Below, one piece after another: positions 7,795 through 16,970 of a stretch of DNA of 64,000 nt (position 1 is its first letter; every line of letters begins with the position of its first letter). This stretch comes from Micromonospora tarapacensis (GTDB lineage: Bacteria; Actinomycetota; Actinomycetes; Mycobacteriales; Micromonosporaceae), in contig NZ_JAHCDI010000004.1 in assembly GCF_019697375.1 (NCBI RefSeq), positions 1,103,324 through 1,167,323 of the forward strand. Reading direction: 5' to 3'. The notes beneath the pieces were generated by a model that had not been told where the DNA came from, did not search any database, and saw only the letters and a list, made by a program, of their open reading frames with translations. A program made the position numbers and the translations under genes.

Positions 7795-9311
7795 TCCCGG
7801 CGATCACCAAGGGCAAGAAGGTCTACGGCCTGCTGCGGTACCTGTTCGGGCCGGGCAGGCGGGAGGAGCACACCAACGCCCACCTGGTGGCGGTATGGAA
7901 CGGCGCCGGCCCGGTGGCCGAGCTGGAGCCGCCGATCCACGGCGACGGCAGCCGCGACGTTCGCCGGCTGGCCGACCTGCTGAACCAGCCCGTACTCGCG
8001 GCGATGCGCAAGCCGAACAAGCCGGTGTGGCACTGCTCCATCCGCACCCACCCGTCAGACCGGGTGCTCTCCGACCAGCAGTGGGCACACATCGCCGGAG
8101 AGGTCATGGCAGCGGTCGGGCTGGCGCCGCACGGCGACCAACAGGCCGTCCGGTGGGTCGCGGTACGTCACGCCGAGGACCACATTCACCTGGTGGCCAC
8201 GCTGGTGCGCCAAGACCGGCGCCGGGCCTGGACGAACTACGACTACCGCAAGGCGCAGCAGGCGTGCCGGGACCTGGAGGAACGCTACAACCTGTATCGG
8301 GTGGCCCCACCCGGCCAGGGCAGCCGCCGGTGGCCGTCGCCGGACGAGCTGAACAAGACCACCCGCCTGCACCAGGCATCGACCAGCCGACCGGCGACCA
8401 GCAGACCAGCGACCGGCCCGAGGGCGACCAGCCGCAGCCGGCGGGGACCGGTGGCCCCGCGCGAGCGGCTACGCCGGCTGGTGCGAGCGGCAGCAGCCAC
8501 CGCCACCGACGAGGACGACTTCTTCGCCAAGCTCGACCGGGCCGGGGTGAAGGTCAAGCTGCGCCACTCCAGCCGCAACCCCGAGCAGGTGACCGGCTAC
8601 GCGGTCGGACTGGACGGCCACGCCAACCCAGATGGCGAGACCATCTTCTACGGCGGTGGCAAGCTCGCCGCTGACCTGAGCCTGCCGAAGCTGCGGCGGC
8701 GCTGGACCGGGGCACCACCGGAGGACCCGGCGCCACCTATGACGGAGGCTCAGCGGGTCGCTGCTCTGTCGTTCCCGCCGACCGGTGTCTACGCGCGGGC
8801 CGAACGGGTCACCCGCCAGGCGGCGCAAGCGCTACGTACCACCGGCGATCCGGCGCAGGCGGCCGGTATCGCCCGCGCCGCCGCAGACGTGCTCACCGCG
8901 ATCGCCCAACGGTGGGAAGGCCGCGACGGCGGGCCGCTGACCGAGGCCGCCGAGCTGTTCGACCGCGCCGCCCATGACCAGCGGGTGACCGCCGCCCACG
9001 ACAACTTGCACGCCACCCGGATGCGCGGCGTGGCCCGGCTGATCCTCGTTGCTGCCGCCGTGTCTCGTGACGAGGATGTCTCGAACACCACCCGGCTGCT
9101 GCTGACCCTGGCCCTGTTCCTGACCGCATGGGCCGAGATGCGGGAAGCGCGGCGGCTTGTGCACCAGGCGCACGCCGCACGCGAGGCCGCCGCGCGGCTG
9201 CGTTCCTGGACCCCGCCACCGGGAGCAGCTACGGCCACCGGTCCGGCCGCGCCGGGACCGGACCTGTTCCGTACGGCGCGGCCGGTGGCCACGCCCTGCC
9301 ACCGGCGGTGA
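7791..9311 (+). CDS. MobA/VirD2-type relaxase, 506 aa
   Basis: It nicks oriT and pilots the single strand during conjugative transfer. Seen: an N-terminal region with the candidate catalytic tyrosines Tyr11 and Tyr17 ('KVYGLLRYLFG'), then 'VWHCSIRTHPSDRVLSDQQW', and the HUH-type metal motif 'HAEDHIHLVATLV' (His127, His131, His133). A basic central segment and a helical C-terminal half ('RAERVTRQAAQAL', 'AWAEMREARRLVHQAHAA') follow. The GTG at 7791 was chosen because it overlaps the mobC stop; a longer upstream frame would overlap mobC by more than 80 bases. It is convergent with the next gene, only four bases apart. Confidence 0.9.
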   Translation: MIPAITKGKKVYGLLRYLFGPGRREEHTNAHLVAVWNGAGPVAELEPPIHGDGSRDVRRLADLLNQPVLAAMRKPNKPVWHCSIRTHPSDRVLSDQQWAHIAGEVMAAVGLAPHGDQQAVRWVAVRHAEDHIHLVATLVRQDRRRAWTNYDYRKAQQACRDLEERYNLYRVAPPGQGSRRWPSPDELNKTTRLHQASTSRPATSRPATGPRATSRSRRGPVAPRERLRRLVRAAAATATDEDDFFAKLDRAGVKVKLRHSSRNPEQVTGYAVGLDGHANPDGETIFYGGGKLAADLSLPKLRRRWTGAPPEDPAPPMTEAQRVAALSFPPTGVYARAERVTRQAAQALRTTGDPAQAAGIARAAADVLTAIAQRWEGRDGGPLTEAAELFDRAAHDQRVTAAHDNLHATRMRGVARLILVAAAVSRDEDVSNTTRLLLTLALFLTAWAEMREARRLVHQAHAAREAAARLRSWTPPPGAATATGPAAPGPDLFRTARPVATPCHRR

Positions 9312-9315
9312 CCTG

Positions 9316-10188
9316 CTACCCGGCCCGGTGGGTGGCGAGTCGCGCCAGCCGCACACGATCACCGGTGCCGGTTGCCGGTGCCCAGACGGGTCCGGCGGGA
9401 TGTTCGGTGGTACCGCCTGCGCCGGTGGCGACCGTGAGCGTCCCGGAGGCCACGGCAGGATGGCGGGCCAGCCGGGAGCGTAGCGAGGTCTCCCGGGCCG
9501 GTGTGGGTGCCCAGACCAGCACCAGATGGTTCAGTCCGGTGGCCCGGTGCAGGTCCGCGTAGCCGTCCAACTTGGATGCCACGCGGTGGGCCTGTTCGGT
9601 GCCCTGGTCCCATTCGAGCCAGAACGAGACGGTGGTGCCGTGTTCGGTCCATACGCCGTGCCCGTCGGGGCGGACCAGCTCACCGGTCACGGTGCGGCAG
9701 GTGCGCTCGGACCACCACACCGACAGCTCCGCCCCCGGTGTGGTGCGGGCGTGGGCGGCCAGGTCGACAAAGAAGCCGTTGACGCCGAGCAGGTGGCCGA
9801 GCTTCGGGGAGGTGGCGAGCCGGTTGACCCGCTGGCGCACGGTGGCGGGTTTGGGTGCCGGTTGGTCGGCGCGGGCCGCCAGGTACGCCAGCCCGATCAG
9901 GTCCAGGGTCCAGCGCCATTGCTGGGAGCCGGGGCGTACGCCGTCGCGGAACCGGGCCAGGATGCCGCGCTGGTTTAGCAGCACCAGCCGGTTGCGGGCG
10001 GTGTGCAAGTGGTCGAAGCACAGCGCGGCGACCTGTTCGGTAGTGAACACCTGGTGTTCGCCGAGTAGTTCGATCAGCCACCGGTCGCGGGGCATCAGCC
10101 GGCGGAGCTCGCCGGCAACGTCGATACCGCCCCGGGGTGGTCGGGCAAGTGCCCGGATGTGCGGCGCTGCCGCATGTGTTGTTCCCAT
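9316..10188 (-). CDS. Replic_Relax-type replication-relaxation protein, 290 aa
   Basis: It resembles the Replic_Relax family (winged-helix proteins found with TraG-type coupling proteins on actinobacterial plasmids and integrative elements). Seen: a winged-helix N-terminus, 'DRWLIELLGEHQVFTTEQVA' then 'LCFDHLHTARNRLVLLNQRG', and a conserved core 'WRWTLDLIGLAYLAAR' followed by 'LGHLLGVNGFFVDLAAHA'. The C-terminal segment has the acidic 'SFWLEWDQGTEQAHRVASKL' characteristic of the family. The ATG at 10188 begins 'MGTTHAAAPH'; only a weak AAAGGG precedes it. A 184-bp gap separates it from the coupling protein, probably in the same transcript. Confidence 0.8.
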   Translation of the reverse strand: MGTTHAAAPHIRALARPPRGGIDVAGELRRLMPRDRWLIELLGEHQVFTTEQVAALCFDHLHTARNRLVLLNQRGILARFRDGVRPGSQQWRWTLDLIGLAYLAARADQPAPKPATVRQRVNRLATSPKLGHLLGVNGFFVDLAAHARTTPGAELSVWWSERTCRTVTGELVRPDGHGVWTEHGTTVSFWLEWDQGTEQAHRVASKLDGYADLHRATGLNHLVLVWAPTPARETSLRSRLARHPAVASGTLTVATGAGGTTEHPAGPVWAPATGTGDRVRLARLATHRAG

Positions 10189-10372
10189 AGGGAATGTCTG
10201 CCCTTTCGTTGATGCGCGGTCAGGGGTGCTGACCTGCGCTGTTGGCTGCATGTGGGGTGGAGCCTCACCCGGAGGTTCCCGCACGAGGGAGGGTCCGGGT
10301 AAGGCTCCGGGGGAGGCTCCGACCCGACCGGTACCCTTGCCAGCCCGGTGTGGACCATCGCCAGGTCGGTTG

Positions 10373-11935
10373 TCAGGGATCGGTGTCAGCCGTCCGCCTA
10401 TGCGGTGAGGGTGGGATCGGCACCGGCACAGCAGGCGCCGGACCACCGGAGGCTGCCGGCGGCGTGCCCGCCTGTCGCCCTGGCTCCGGTGGCGTGGCCG
10501 GATCGCCCGAGGAGGGTTCCCGTGCCGGGTCGATGCCGGCGGCCGGTCCGAGCCGGCGGGCCTGCGCCAGCTCCCGCCGCACCTCGGCGGGTAGCCCACG
10601 CGCCCGTGCGGCGGCCCGCAACGCCTCGGCGCGGCCGGGCCAGGCCGGTGGCGCCGGGCGGGTGGTCAGGCTGAACGGCTCACCGTCGCGTCCGTCGATC
10701 ACCAGCCGGCACACGATCCCGTACGCATCCCGGTGGGTCAGGTCTGGCGGTGCGAAGTACGGCGCCACATGATGGCCCAGCTTCTCCGCATCGCCAGGGG
10801 CGAGCGAGAAGAACACCTTGTTACGGGCGTTACTGTCGATCGCGGCCAGCATCCGGGGCGTGAGCTGGTCGAGATGCTGGTGAGCCAGCACGAGCGACAG
10901 GTGCAGCTTGCGCGCCTGCGCCAACGCCACATCCACCCCCACGGGCAGGTTCAGGAACGTGGCCGCCTCGTCCAGCATCAACATGGCGTCCAACCTGGCC
11001 GCCTCGGGCAGGTCGGCCCGCCCGGACGCGGCGTGCAGCAACGCGGCCAGCAGCAGCGACCCGGAAAGCCGTACCGTGTCATCGCCCAACGTCGGGGGCA
11101 ACCTGACCAGCAGCACCCCACCATCCAGAACATCCGACAGGCGGAACGTGGACGCGCCGGTGCCGAACAGCCCAGCCGCGAACCGGCGCGACAGCACCGC
11201 CCGCAGCTTCGACAGCAGCGGCCCGGCCTGCACCGACACCGCAGCCGGGGTCAGGCTGTCGTACCACGCCCAGAACCCGGCCAGCCCGGCATACTCGGCC
11301 GGCGGCGCCACCCTGCCCACCGCGCCGAGGACCCGGCGCCGGTGGCCCGGGTCGGCCAGCAGCGGCGGCAGATCAGCCAGCGTCGACCCGGGTAGGTGCG
11401 CCAGGGTGAGCACGGCGTGGCGGGCCAGGTCATCGGTGCGCGGCCCCCAGTAGGCCGCCCACACCTTGGCCATCACCCCGACGAGCTGATCCGCCACGGT
11501 CTCCGGGTCGGCGCCCAGGTCGAACAGGTTCAACGCCGGAGGCGCCTCGGTCTCGTCTGGGTCGATCACCACCAGGCGGCCGGCCACCCCGGTAGGCAGC
11601 CGGTCGAGCAGGTCGCGTACCAGGTCCCCGCCGGGGTCGAACACGACCACTCCGCGCCCGGCCCGTGCCTGGGAGATCGCCAGGTTCAGCAGTAGCGTCG
11701 TTTTGCCGGTGCCGGTGGGTCCGGGCACGTGCAGGTGGTGGCGGGCATCCTCGGGCGCGAGCCCGATCAGCACCGGCTCACCCACCGGCGCCACCCCCAA
11801 AGGCGTAACCTGCCGGCGGCGTGGCGAGTCGGGTGGGACCAGCCGCAACCTTGCCGGCCCCCGCATGCGTGTGGGGGACGCGGTTTCCGCCGCGCCCCCC
11901 ACCGTGGTTGTCTCATATGGTCGATGGTTGTTCAT
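10373..11935 (-). CDS. VirD4/TraG-type coupling protein, 520 aa
   Basis: An ATPase that delivers the relaxase-DNA complex to a secretion channel at the membrane. Seen: Walker A 'GPTGTGKT' at residues 72-79, 'GVVVFDPGGDLVRDLLDRLP', Walker B 'MLMLDEA' at 318-324, and sensor-like 'VLAHQHLDQLTPRML' followed by 'NARNKVFFSLAPGDAE', typical of TraG/TraD-like proteins. No transmembrane helix is obvious; the partner encoded just upstream (11932-13353) has one. The ATG at 11935 overlaps the upstream stop (ATGA). The proline-rich C-terminal 90 residues look disordered. The mob genes and this gene together suggest a functional mobilization module without its own VirB4. Confidence 0.88.
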   Translation of the reverse strand: MNNHRPYETTTVGGAAETASPTRMRGPARLRLVPPDSPRRRQVTPLGVAPVGEPVLIGLAPEDARHHLHVPGPTGTGKTTLLLNLAISQARAGRGVVVFDPGGDLVRDLLDRLPTGVAGRLVVIDPDETEAPPALNLFDLGADPETVADQLVGVMAKVWAAYWGPRTDDLARHAVLTLAHLPGSTLADLPPLLADPGHRRRVLGAVGRVAPPAEYAGLAGFWAWYDSLTPAAVSVQAGPLLSKLRAVLSRRFAAGLFGTGASTFRLSDVLDGGVLLVRLPPTLGDDTVRLSGSLLLAALLHAASGRADLPEAARLDAMLMLDEAATFLNLPVGVDVALAQARKLHLSLVLAHQHLDQLTPRMLAAIDSNARNKVFFSLAPGDAEKLGHHVAPYFAPPDLTHRDAYGIVCRLVIDGRDGEPFSLTTRPAPPAWPGRAEALRAAARARGLPAEVRRELAQARRLGPAAGIDPAREPSSGDPATPPEPGRQAGTPPAASGGPAPAVPVPIPPSPHRRTADTDP

Positions 11936-13353
11936 GCAGCCTCCGTGTACGGCCAGCCGCCGTCCTCGTCATCGCTGGCCCTGTAGTCGTAGATGTCGGA
12001 CTCGGCGCGGTCACGCCGGCCGCCGTACCCACCGCCGGAGTCGTGCCAGGAGTCGCCCCCGTCGCCGAACTCCTCCGGTGCGGCAACCGGTGGAGTGCTC
12101 CAGCCGGCAGCGGTCCAGCCCGCCGCGCTGCGGGTGGCCCGTTCCGGGGCGACCCGGCGGGCCTGGACCGGATGCGGGCGGTGCAGCGCAGCGGTAGCGA
12201 ACCCGTACCGGGCCGGGTCGCCCGGCAGATGTGCCAGCACCGCCAACTCGTCGGTGGTCAACAGCAGCCACTCACCCCGCCGCGCCCGCCGCTGCCCCAG
12301 CGCCGAAGCGGCCCGCCACATCCGGGCCGGGCGCAGGTGCCGCGCCACGGTGGCGAACCCGCCCGCTACCGAGCGGGCCGCCGCCGCAGCCGAGGCCCGG
12401 TCCGGGCGGACGGCGCCGGTGCGGATGGTGGCCAGGACATGCGGCCCGGCGGCCAGCTTCTCCGCCGCGCGGCGCATCGCCTCCCGCTGCAAAGGGTCGG
12501 GCCGGGCAGGCTCGTACCGGTCATAGTCGTAGCCCGCTCGGCCGGCGGTTGGCCCGGTGCGGGTTGGGGTGATCAGCTCGAAGACCGCCGACAGCACCAG
12601 CCGCACCGCGCCCAGCAGCAGGTTCAGCACCCCACGCCCGAGACGGACGCCGACGCTGGCGCGGGGTTTCGCCGGAGCCTGCGCAGCCTGGACCAGTTCG
12701 CGCAGGCGTCGGCCGGTGGCCGGCCGTACGAGCACCTGCACCATTGCTGGACCACCGGGCCGGCCCAGCGCGGCCAGCACCGCCGCCAGCACATCGGGCG
12801 CGGTGGCCACGCCACGCGCCGGCCCGCCGGCAAGCCGGGTGTCGTCGACCAGCGGGCCGACATCCGGACGCGAGGCGGCCAGCCGGTAGCCGGCCACCCG
12901 CCAACCCTCCCGACCGGTCAGGGTCGGTGGGCGGTCCCGTTCGATGCGGGCGCCGGGCCACACCCGCCCCACCTCGTCAACGACTGCCGGCAGCGGCACC
13001 CAGCCGGGCAGCCACAGCCCCACCGTCATCGCGCGGCCGGTGTGGACGATCTCCAGCGCCAGCGGCGGCCGGGCCAGATGAACGCCCCGGCGGGCCAACC
13101 TGGCCAGCCCGACCAGCAGCCGCCACCCGGCACCGGCCCGCGTGACATCCACGGTGCGGGGTGGGGTGATCCGCACCCAGAAGCCGCCCGCGACCGCCCG
13201 CCGCCACCACCACCGGTGCACCACCCGCACCACCACGACCAGCGCGGCCACGACCGCCGCGACCAGCACCAGCCCAGGCCAGCCGCCGGTTGCCAGATGC
13301 CACAGCCACCCCGGCAGGCCCGTAGCCCACGCGCCCAGGTCGTACACCCGCAC
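11932..13353 (-). CDS. Membrane-anchored transfer protein upstream of the coupling protein, 473 aa
   Basis: Function not proven. Seen: an N-terminal hydrophobic helix at about residues 18-45 ('WPGLVLVAAVVAALVVVVRV') followed by a basic cytoplasmic stretch, a folded region ('LEIVHTGRAMTVGLWLPGWV', 'VVDEVGRVWPGARIERDRPP'), a central domain around 'LQREAMRRAAEKLAAGPHVL' and an acidic, glycine-rich tail. The GTG at 13353 ('VRVYDLGAWATG') was preferred over an upstream extension whose composition looks non-coding. It is translationally coupled to the TraG-like protein, so it is most likely its membrane partner. It could alternatively be a divergent T4SS-associated protein. Confidence 0.65.
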   Translation of the reverse strand: MRVYDLGAWATGLPGWLWHLATGGWPGLVLVAAVVAALVVVVRVVHRWWWRRAVAGGFWVRITPPRTVDVTRAGAGWRLLVGLARLARRGVHLARPPLALEIVHTGRAMTVGLWLPGWVPLPAVVDEVGRVWPGARIERDRPPTLTGREGWRVAGYRLAASRPDVGPLVDDTRLAGGPARGVATAPDVLAAVLAALGRPGGPAMVQVLVRPATGRRLRELVQAAQAPAKPRASVGVRLGRGVLNLLLGAVRLVLSAVFELITPTRTGPTAGRAGYDYDRYEPARPDPLQREAMRRAAEKLAAGPHVLATIRTGAVRPDRASAAAAARSVAGGFATVARHLRPARMWRAASALGQRRARRGEWLLLTTDELAVLAHLPGDPARYGFATAALHRPHPVQARRVAPERATRSAAGWTAAGWSTPPVAAPEEFGDGGDSWHDSGGGYGGRRDRAESDIYDYRASDDEDGGWPYTEAA

Positions 13354-14078
13354 ACCACGCCGCCGCCGGCAGCAGGCTCCCGGGGCCGGTCGCAGCCCGG
13401 CCCCGCCACCAGGAACGGCGCCGTGGCCGGGCCGCCGGCCCCACCATGCTGGTTCAACACCATCACTCCACCTCCCAGGCACGCCAGCGGGCGGGCCGTC
13501 AGAGCCCGCCCGCGAAGCGTCTACATCAGATACTTAGGTCGCGTTTCCCCCGCCGCGCAGGGGTTCAAGCAAGGCCCGGCAGCGTACCGCCGGGTGAAAC
13601 ACCACCCACATTGAACGGCCGCACCCACCCCGCCCCCGCCCCGGGCGTAAGAACCCCGCACAAGGTAAAGGCAGATTCGAGGCCCGGATTGCCGAACTTG
13701 ACACCTATACGTGGCGCAGGTCACAGGCGCGGGTCGCCGTGCGTCCCGCTCGACGCCCGCGCGGCCGGAGCGGGTGCCCCTACTTACACAAAGGGACGGC
13801 CGGACCGGCGACCATCACAAGATCACCGGAATTCGTTCTCGTCCGGGCGTGCCGGCCGTCGCGGCGCGCGGGTCCGGTTGTAGCCGAAGTGTGGGGAAAC
13901 CGCGTGGCGCCAGGACAGCCGCACCTCGTACGCTAGTTCGTAGACCCCGGCGGGTCCACAGCACGCCGGGTCACCGGCCACCCCACCCAGCTCCGTTGGG
14001 TTCTGTGGGGGTGCCGGTTGGGTTCGGCGTGTCCAACCAACGTCGCCACTGTTGGCCGGGGGAAGGACACTAAACGTC
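13354..14078. other. Non-coding divergent region inside the element
   Basis: 725 bp between the divergent transfer-protein gene (minus) and the helical protein gene (plus). No domain-bearing frame on either strand. A TTGACA hexamer lies at 13698-13703, but no convincing -10 box at the right spacing follows it. Promoters in both directions are expected here; none can be assigned firmly. Confidence 0.4.
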
Positions 14079-15035
14079 GTGCCGCGCCACGTGCACCACC
14101 GCCCGCCGGGTCCACCGCCAGGACCCGGCGGCCCCGGCGCGCTCACCGCGGCCCTGACAGCGGCACTGACCGGCGAACCCGAACCGGCGCCGGCCCGCCC
14201 GGCGGCGCGGGTCGCCACCCTACTCGGCGAGATCGAAGCGTTGGCCTACGCACTGCCCGCGCCGACCGTGCCCCGGGGTGTGGTCGGGCAGCAGCCGCCC
14301 GCGCAGGGCATGACGATGCCTCAGCTGCGCGCCACCCTGCTCCGCCAGGGGACCACGGTCGAGGTCAAAGACCAGGCGTGGCGCTACCTGGTCACCCAGG
14401 CACGAGCGCAGCGCGGCGACTGGCACCTGTACACGCTGGGGATGCTGCTGCCCGGCCTGTGGAAGGCCGCGCTCACGCTGGCGCCGCCCCGGGCCACACC
14501 GCTGGGGCGGGTGCAAGCCGTACACCGGCTGATCGCCGAGGAAACCCTGTTCGCGCTGCACCGCATCGACGCGACCGGTCCGTACCTGGCCAAGCGGCTG
14601 ATCGACGCCGCCGTGTACGGCACCAAGGTCGAGCTGGGCATCCGCCGCCGGGTACGCGACCAGCAGCCACCCACCGCCGGCCTGGAGGCCCTGACGGCGG
14701 CCGAGGCCGCCGGCACCGCCGCCCAGGCCCGGCTACCCTGGCCCGCCCGGGGCCACCCGTACCTCGTGCTGGCCCGGATCGTGGCCGCGACCGCCGGCAA
14801 GCCACCAGGGCAACGCCTCACCGCCCAGGACGCCCGGCTGATCGCCCACACCTACATCGACGGGTACACGCTGGCGCAGGCCGCCAGGTGGGAGCAGCTA
14901 CCCGAGCCGACCGCCCGAATGCGCCGCTGGCGCGCCGCCCAGCTCGTCGCCCACGAACTCGACCACGCCCGCCCCACCGACCAGCAACCGGCCGAACCAC
15001 CCGGCCCGGCCGCTGGCCGCCGGCAGGAGACCTGA
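14079..15035 (+). CDS. Helical protein with HTH-like C-terminus, 318 aa
   Basis: Not a recognised enzyme. Seen: a proline-rich N-terminus, then a helical body ('WRYLVTQARAQRGDWHLYTL', 'GMLLPGLWKAALTL', 'LIAEETLFALHRIDATGPYL'). The C-terminal segment resembles sigma-factor region 4 or another HTH ('LTAQDARLIAHTYIDGYTLA', then 'QAARWEQLPEPTARMRRWRA'). The GTG at 14079 is preceded by GGAAGGA; an earlier TTG at 14052 is less likely. Proteins of this kind are often found on actinobacterial integrative elements. A transcription-related role is possible but unproven. Confidence 0.6.
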   Translation: MPRHVHHRPPGPPPGPGGPGALTAALTAALTGEPEPAPARPAARVATLLGEIEALAYALPAPTVPRGVVGQQPPAQGMTMPQLRATLLRQGTTVEVKDQAWRYLVTQARAQRGDWHLYTLGMLLPGLWKAALTLAPPRATPLGRVQAVHRLIAEETLFALHRIDATGPYLAKRLIDAAVYGTKVELGIRRRVRDQQPPTAGLEALTAAEAAGTAAQARLPWPARGHPYLVLARIVAATAGKPPGQRLTAQDARLIAHTYIDGYTLAQAARWEQLPEPTARMRRWRAAQLVAHELDHARPTDQQPAEPPGPAAGRRQET

Positions 15036-15051
15036 ACAGGGGGTCGCGCGA

Positions 15052-15795
15052 GTGACCAGCAGGTGCAATGCTGTGCCTATGGCCGGCCGTGATGGTGAGC
15101 ACGGCGTGGACCCGCACCGGGTGCCACCCGGCTCCGAGCTGCCCACCAACACCGGCCTAGGGATTCCGCTCACCGGCGACGACTACGAAGCGCTCGGGAT
15201 CGACCCCGACCAGTTGGAACCGGGCGAACAGCTACGGCTGTTGTTCGTGCCCGCCGACGACCCCCGGTTCCCCGACCGCCAGCCGCCCGACCAGCCGGGC
15301 GAGCCCGACCAGCCGGAGGAGCTGAGCCAGGCGGCACAGGACCGGCGCCGGCTGGCGGACCGGCTCGCGCAGGTGTTGACCGACCCGCCGTACCGCACGC
15401 TGGCCCACGACGCGGTAGCCGGCCTGTCCGTGGCCACCCCCGTCGAGTACGTACCCGAAGTACAAAAGGCGCTCGCCGAAGCCCCACACGTCGCCGAAGC
15501 GCCGCCACCGGGGGCGGCGCGGGTCGGCTCCGGCACCGGCGGGCTGGTGGTCCGCCTACACGGCCCGACCTGGAGCCTGGTGTTCCGTGTCTCCCCGGTG
15601 CCCTACCCGGTGCTGGTGTGCACCGACGAACTAGCCGGGCACGCCTGGCGCATCGACCAAGACCCGGACTGGCGCCCGGAGATCGAACACACCATGATGG
15701 CCGTGGTCGGCCAGTTGTCCCGCTACGGCATCGGCGGAGACCGCCACCAACCCCCCGTGCCCGGCGACCAGGACGACCAGGACCACGCGGGTTAG
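15052..15795 (+). CDS. Hypothetical acidic protein, 247 aa
   Basis: No known domain recognised. Seen: an acidic N-terminal half ('LTGDDYEALGIDPDQLEPGE'), a Pro/Asp-rich linker with repeated DQP motifs, a helical segment ('DRRRLADRLAQVLTDPPYRT') and a beta-rich C-terminal part ('GGLVVRLHGPTWSLVFRVSP') that looks like a small folded domain. Starts are a GTG at 15052 or an ATG at 15079. It follows the helical protein gene by 16 bases and so is probably in its operon. Its stop overlaps the convergent methyltransferase stop. Confidence 0.6.
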   Translation: MTSRCNAVPMAGRDGEHGVDPHRVPPGSELPTNTGLGIPLTGDDYEALGIDPDQLEPGEQLRLLFVPADDPRFPDRQPPDQPGEPDQPEELSQAAQDRRRLADRLAQVLTDPPYRTLAHDAVAGLSVATPVEYVPEVQKALAEAPHVAEAPPPGAARVGSGTGGLVVRLHGPTWSLVFRVSPVPYPVLVCTDELAGHAWRIDQDPDWRPEIEHTMMAVVGQLSRYGIGGDRHQPPVPGDQDDQDHAG

Positions 15796-16970
15796 GTCGT
15801 CGCCGTTTCGGCGGGGTGGCTCCACCATGCCCCGTCTGGGGTGTCGAGCCAGAACCGGTGTTCACCGGTGGCGGTGACGGTAACGCCGAGCCGGTCCCGG
15901 GACGGTTCACCGAGCTGGGTCCACTGTAGGTGGATGTCTTCGATTTCGTCCCATAGCCGGCGGGTGCCGTGCTGGGACACGGTGAGCGTGGTCTCGTCCA
16001 GGCACGCCCAGGAACCGTCTGCGGCCAGCAGCCACCGTTGCGGACCGCTGTCGTCTGGCGCGAACCCGATCGAGGCGACGCCGGGAAGCCGCAACGCGGC
16101 GACCATGCCGAAGTCCGCGCTGTCAAGCAGGTCTGCCCCGAGGCTGGTCGGCCGGGCCGGTGGGGTGGTGCCGGCTAGTGCCGCGTCGAGCAGCGGCCCG
16201 GTGTCGGCTGGCGGGTGGAGGCGCAGCGGCATGAACCCCCCGTATTCGGGCAGGAATCGGCCCTGCGCCTGCCCGTTCCCGACCACGTGCAGCAGCACGA
16301 GCGGGCCGCCGCCCAGGTCGCGGTACAGGCTGGTCAGGATCATCCCACCAGGGCGTACCTGGTCGATCCACGCCGGTGGGACGGTGCTCGCCGAGCAGGT
16401 GGCGATCAGGCGGTCGTAGGGCGAGCCCTCGGGGTGGCCGGCTGACCCGTCCGCTACGGCCACGGTCGGTGTGTAGCCGGCGGCGTGCAGGCTGGCGCGG
16501 GCCGAGTCGGCTACGGCCGGGTCTACCTCCACCGTGGTGACCAACGTAGAGCCGAGCCGGTGGGACAGCAGCGCGGCGTTGTAGCCGCTTCCCGTGCCGA
16601 TCTCCAGGACCCGGTGTCCGTCATGTACGTCGAGCGCTTCGAGCATGAGCGCCATCAACCCGGGGGCGGTGCTAGACGAGGTAGGTGTGCCCGGGGTGGG
16701 CTTGTCAGCGCCGCGTGCGTTCTGCCACCGGTGCGGGTCGTTGTCCAGTTGGGTGACCCAGGTGGCGCCGTCGTAGATCATCTCCAACGCGCCCGGGTCG
16801 GTGTCGCTGACCGCCTCCCAGCCGGACAGGTCGCCGCTTTGGCGGAAGAACCGGCGCAGGAACAGATGCCGGGGTACAGCGGTGAACGCGGCAAGCCACG
16901 GCCCGCTGCGCAGGCTGCCGGCCGCGACCATCTGCTCTACCATCTTCGTACGCAACTGCTGTGTGCTCAC
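15792..16970 (-). CDS. Protein-isoaspartate-type O-methyltransferase of a graspetide cluster, 392 aa
   Basis: Predicted to methylate an Asp carboxylate of the RiPP precursor using SAM; the ester then collapses to an aspartimide, as shown for fuscimiditide-type pathways. Seen: a PIMT N-terminus ('QLRTKMVEQMVAAGSL', 'AVPRHLFLRRFF'), a substrate loop 'SSSTAPGLM' (residues 98-106) where housekeeping PIMT has a Ser-Gln-Pro motif, SAM motif I 'VLEIGTGSG' (121-129), and a long C-terminal extension of about 200 residues absent from housekeeping PIMT. The GTG start at 16970 overlaps the ATP-grasp stop (ATGTGAG), so the pair is coupled. The order precursor, ATP-grasp, PIMT fits the family. Product structure is inference. 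Confidence 0.88.
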   Translation of the reverse strand: MSTQQLRTKMVEQMVAAGSLRSGPWLAAFTAVPRHLFLRRFFRQSGDLSGWEAVSDTDPGALEMIYDGATWVTQLDNDPHRWQNARGADKPTPGTPTSSSTAPGLMALMLEALDVHDGHRVLEIGTGSGYNAALLSHRLGSTLVTTVEVDPAVADSARASLHAAGYTPTVAVADGSAGHPEGSPYDRLIATCSASTVPPAWIDQVRPGGMILTSLYRDLGGGPLVLLHVVGNGQAQGRFLPEYGGFMPLRLHPPADTGPLLDAALAGTTPPARPTSLGADLLDSADFGMVAALRLPGVASIGFAPDDSGPQRWLLAADGSWACLDETTLTVSQHGTRRLWDEIEDIHLQWTQLGEPSRDRLGVTVTATGEHRFWLDTPDGAWWSHPAETATT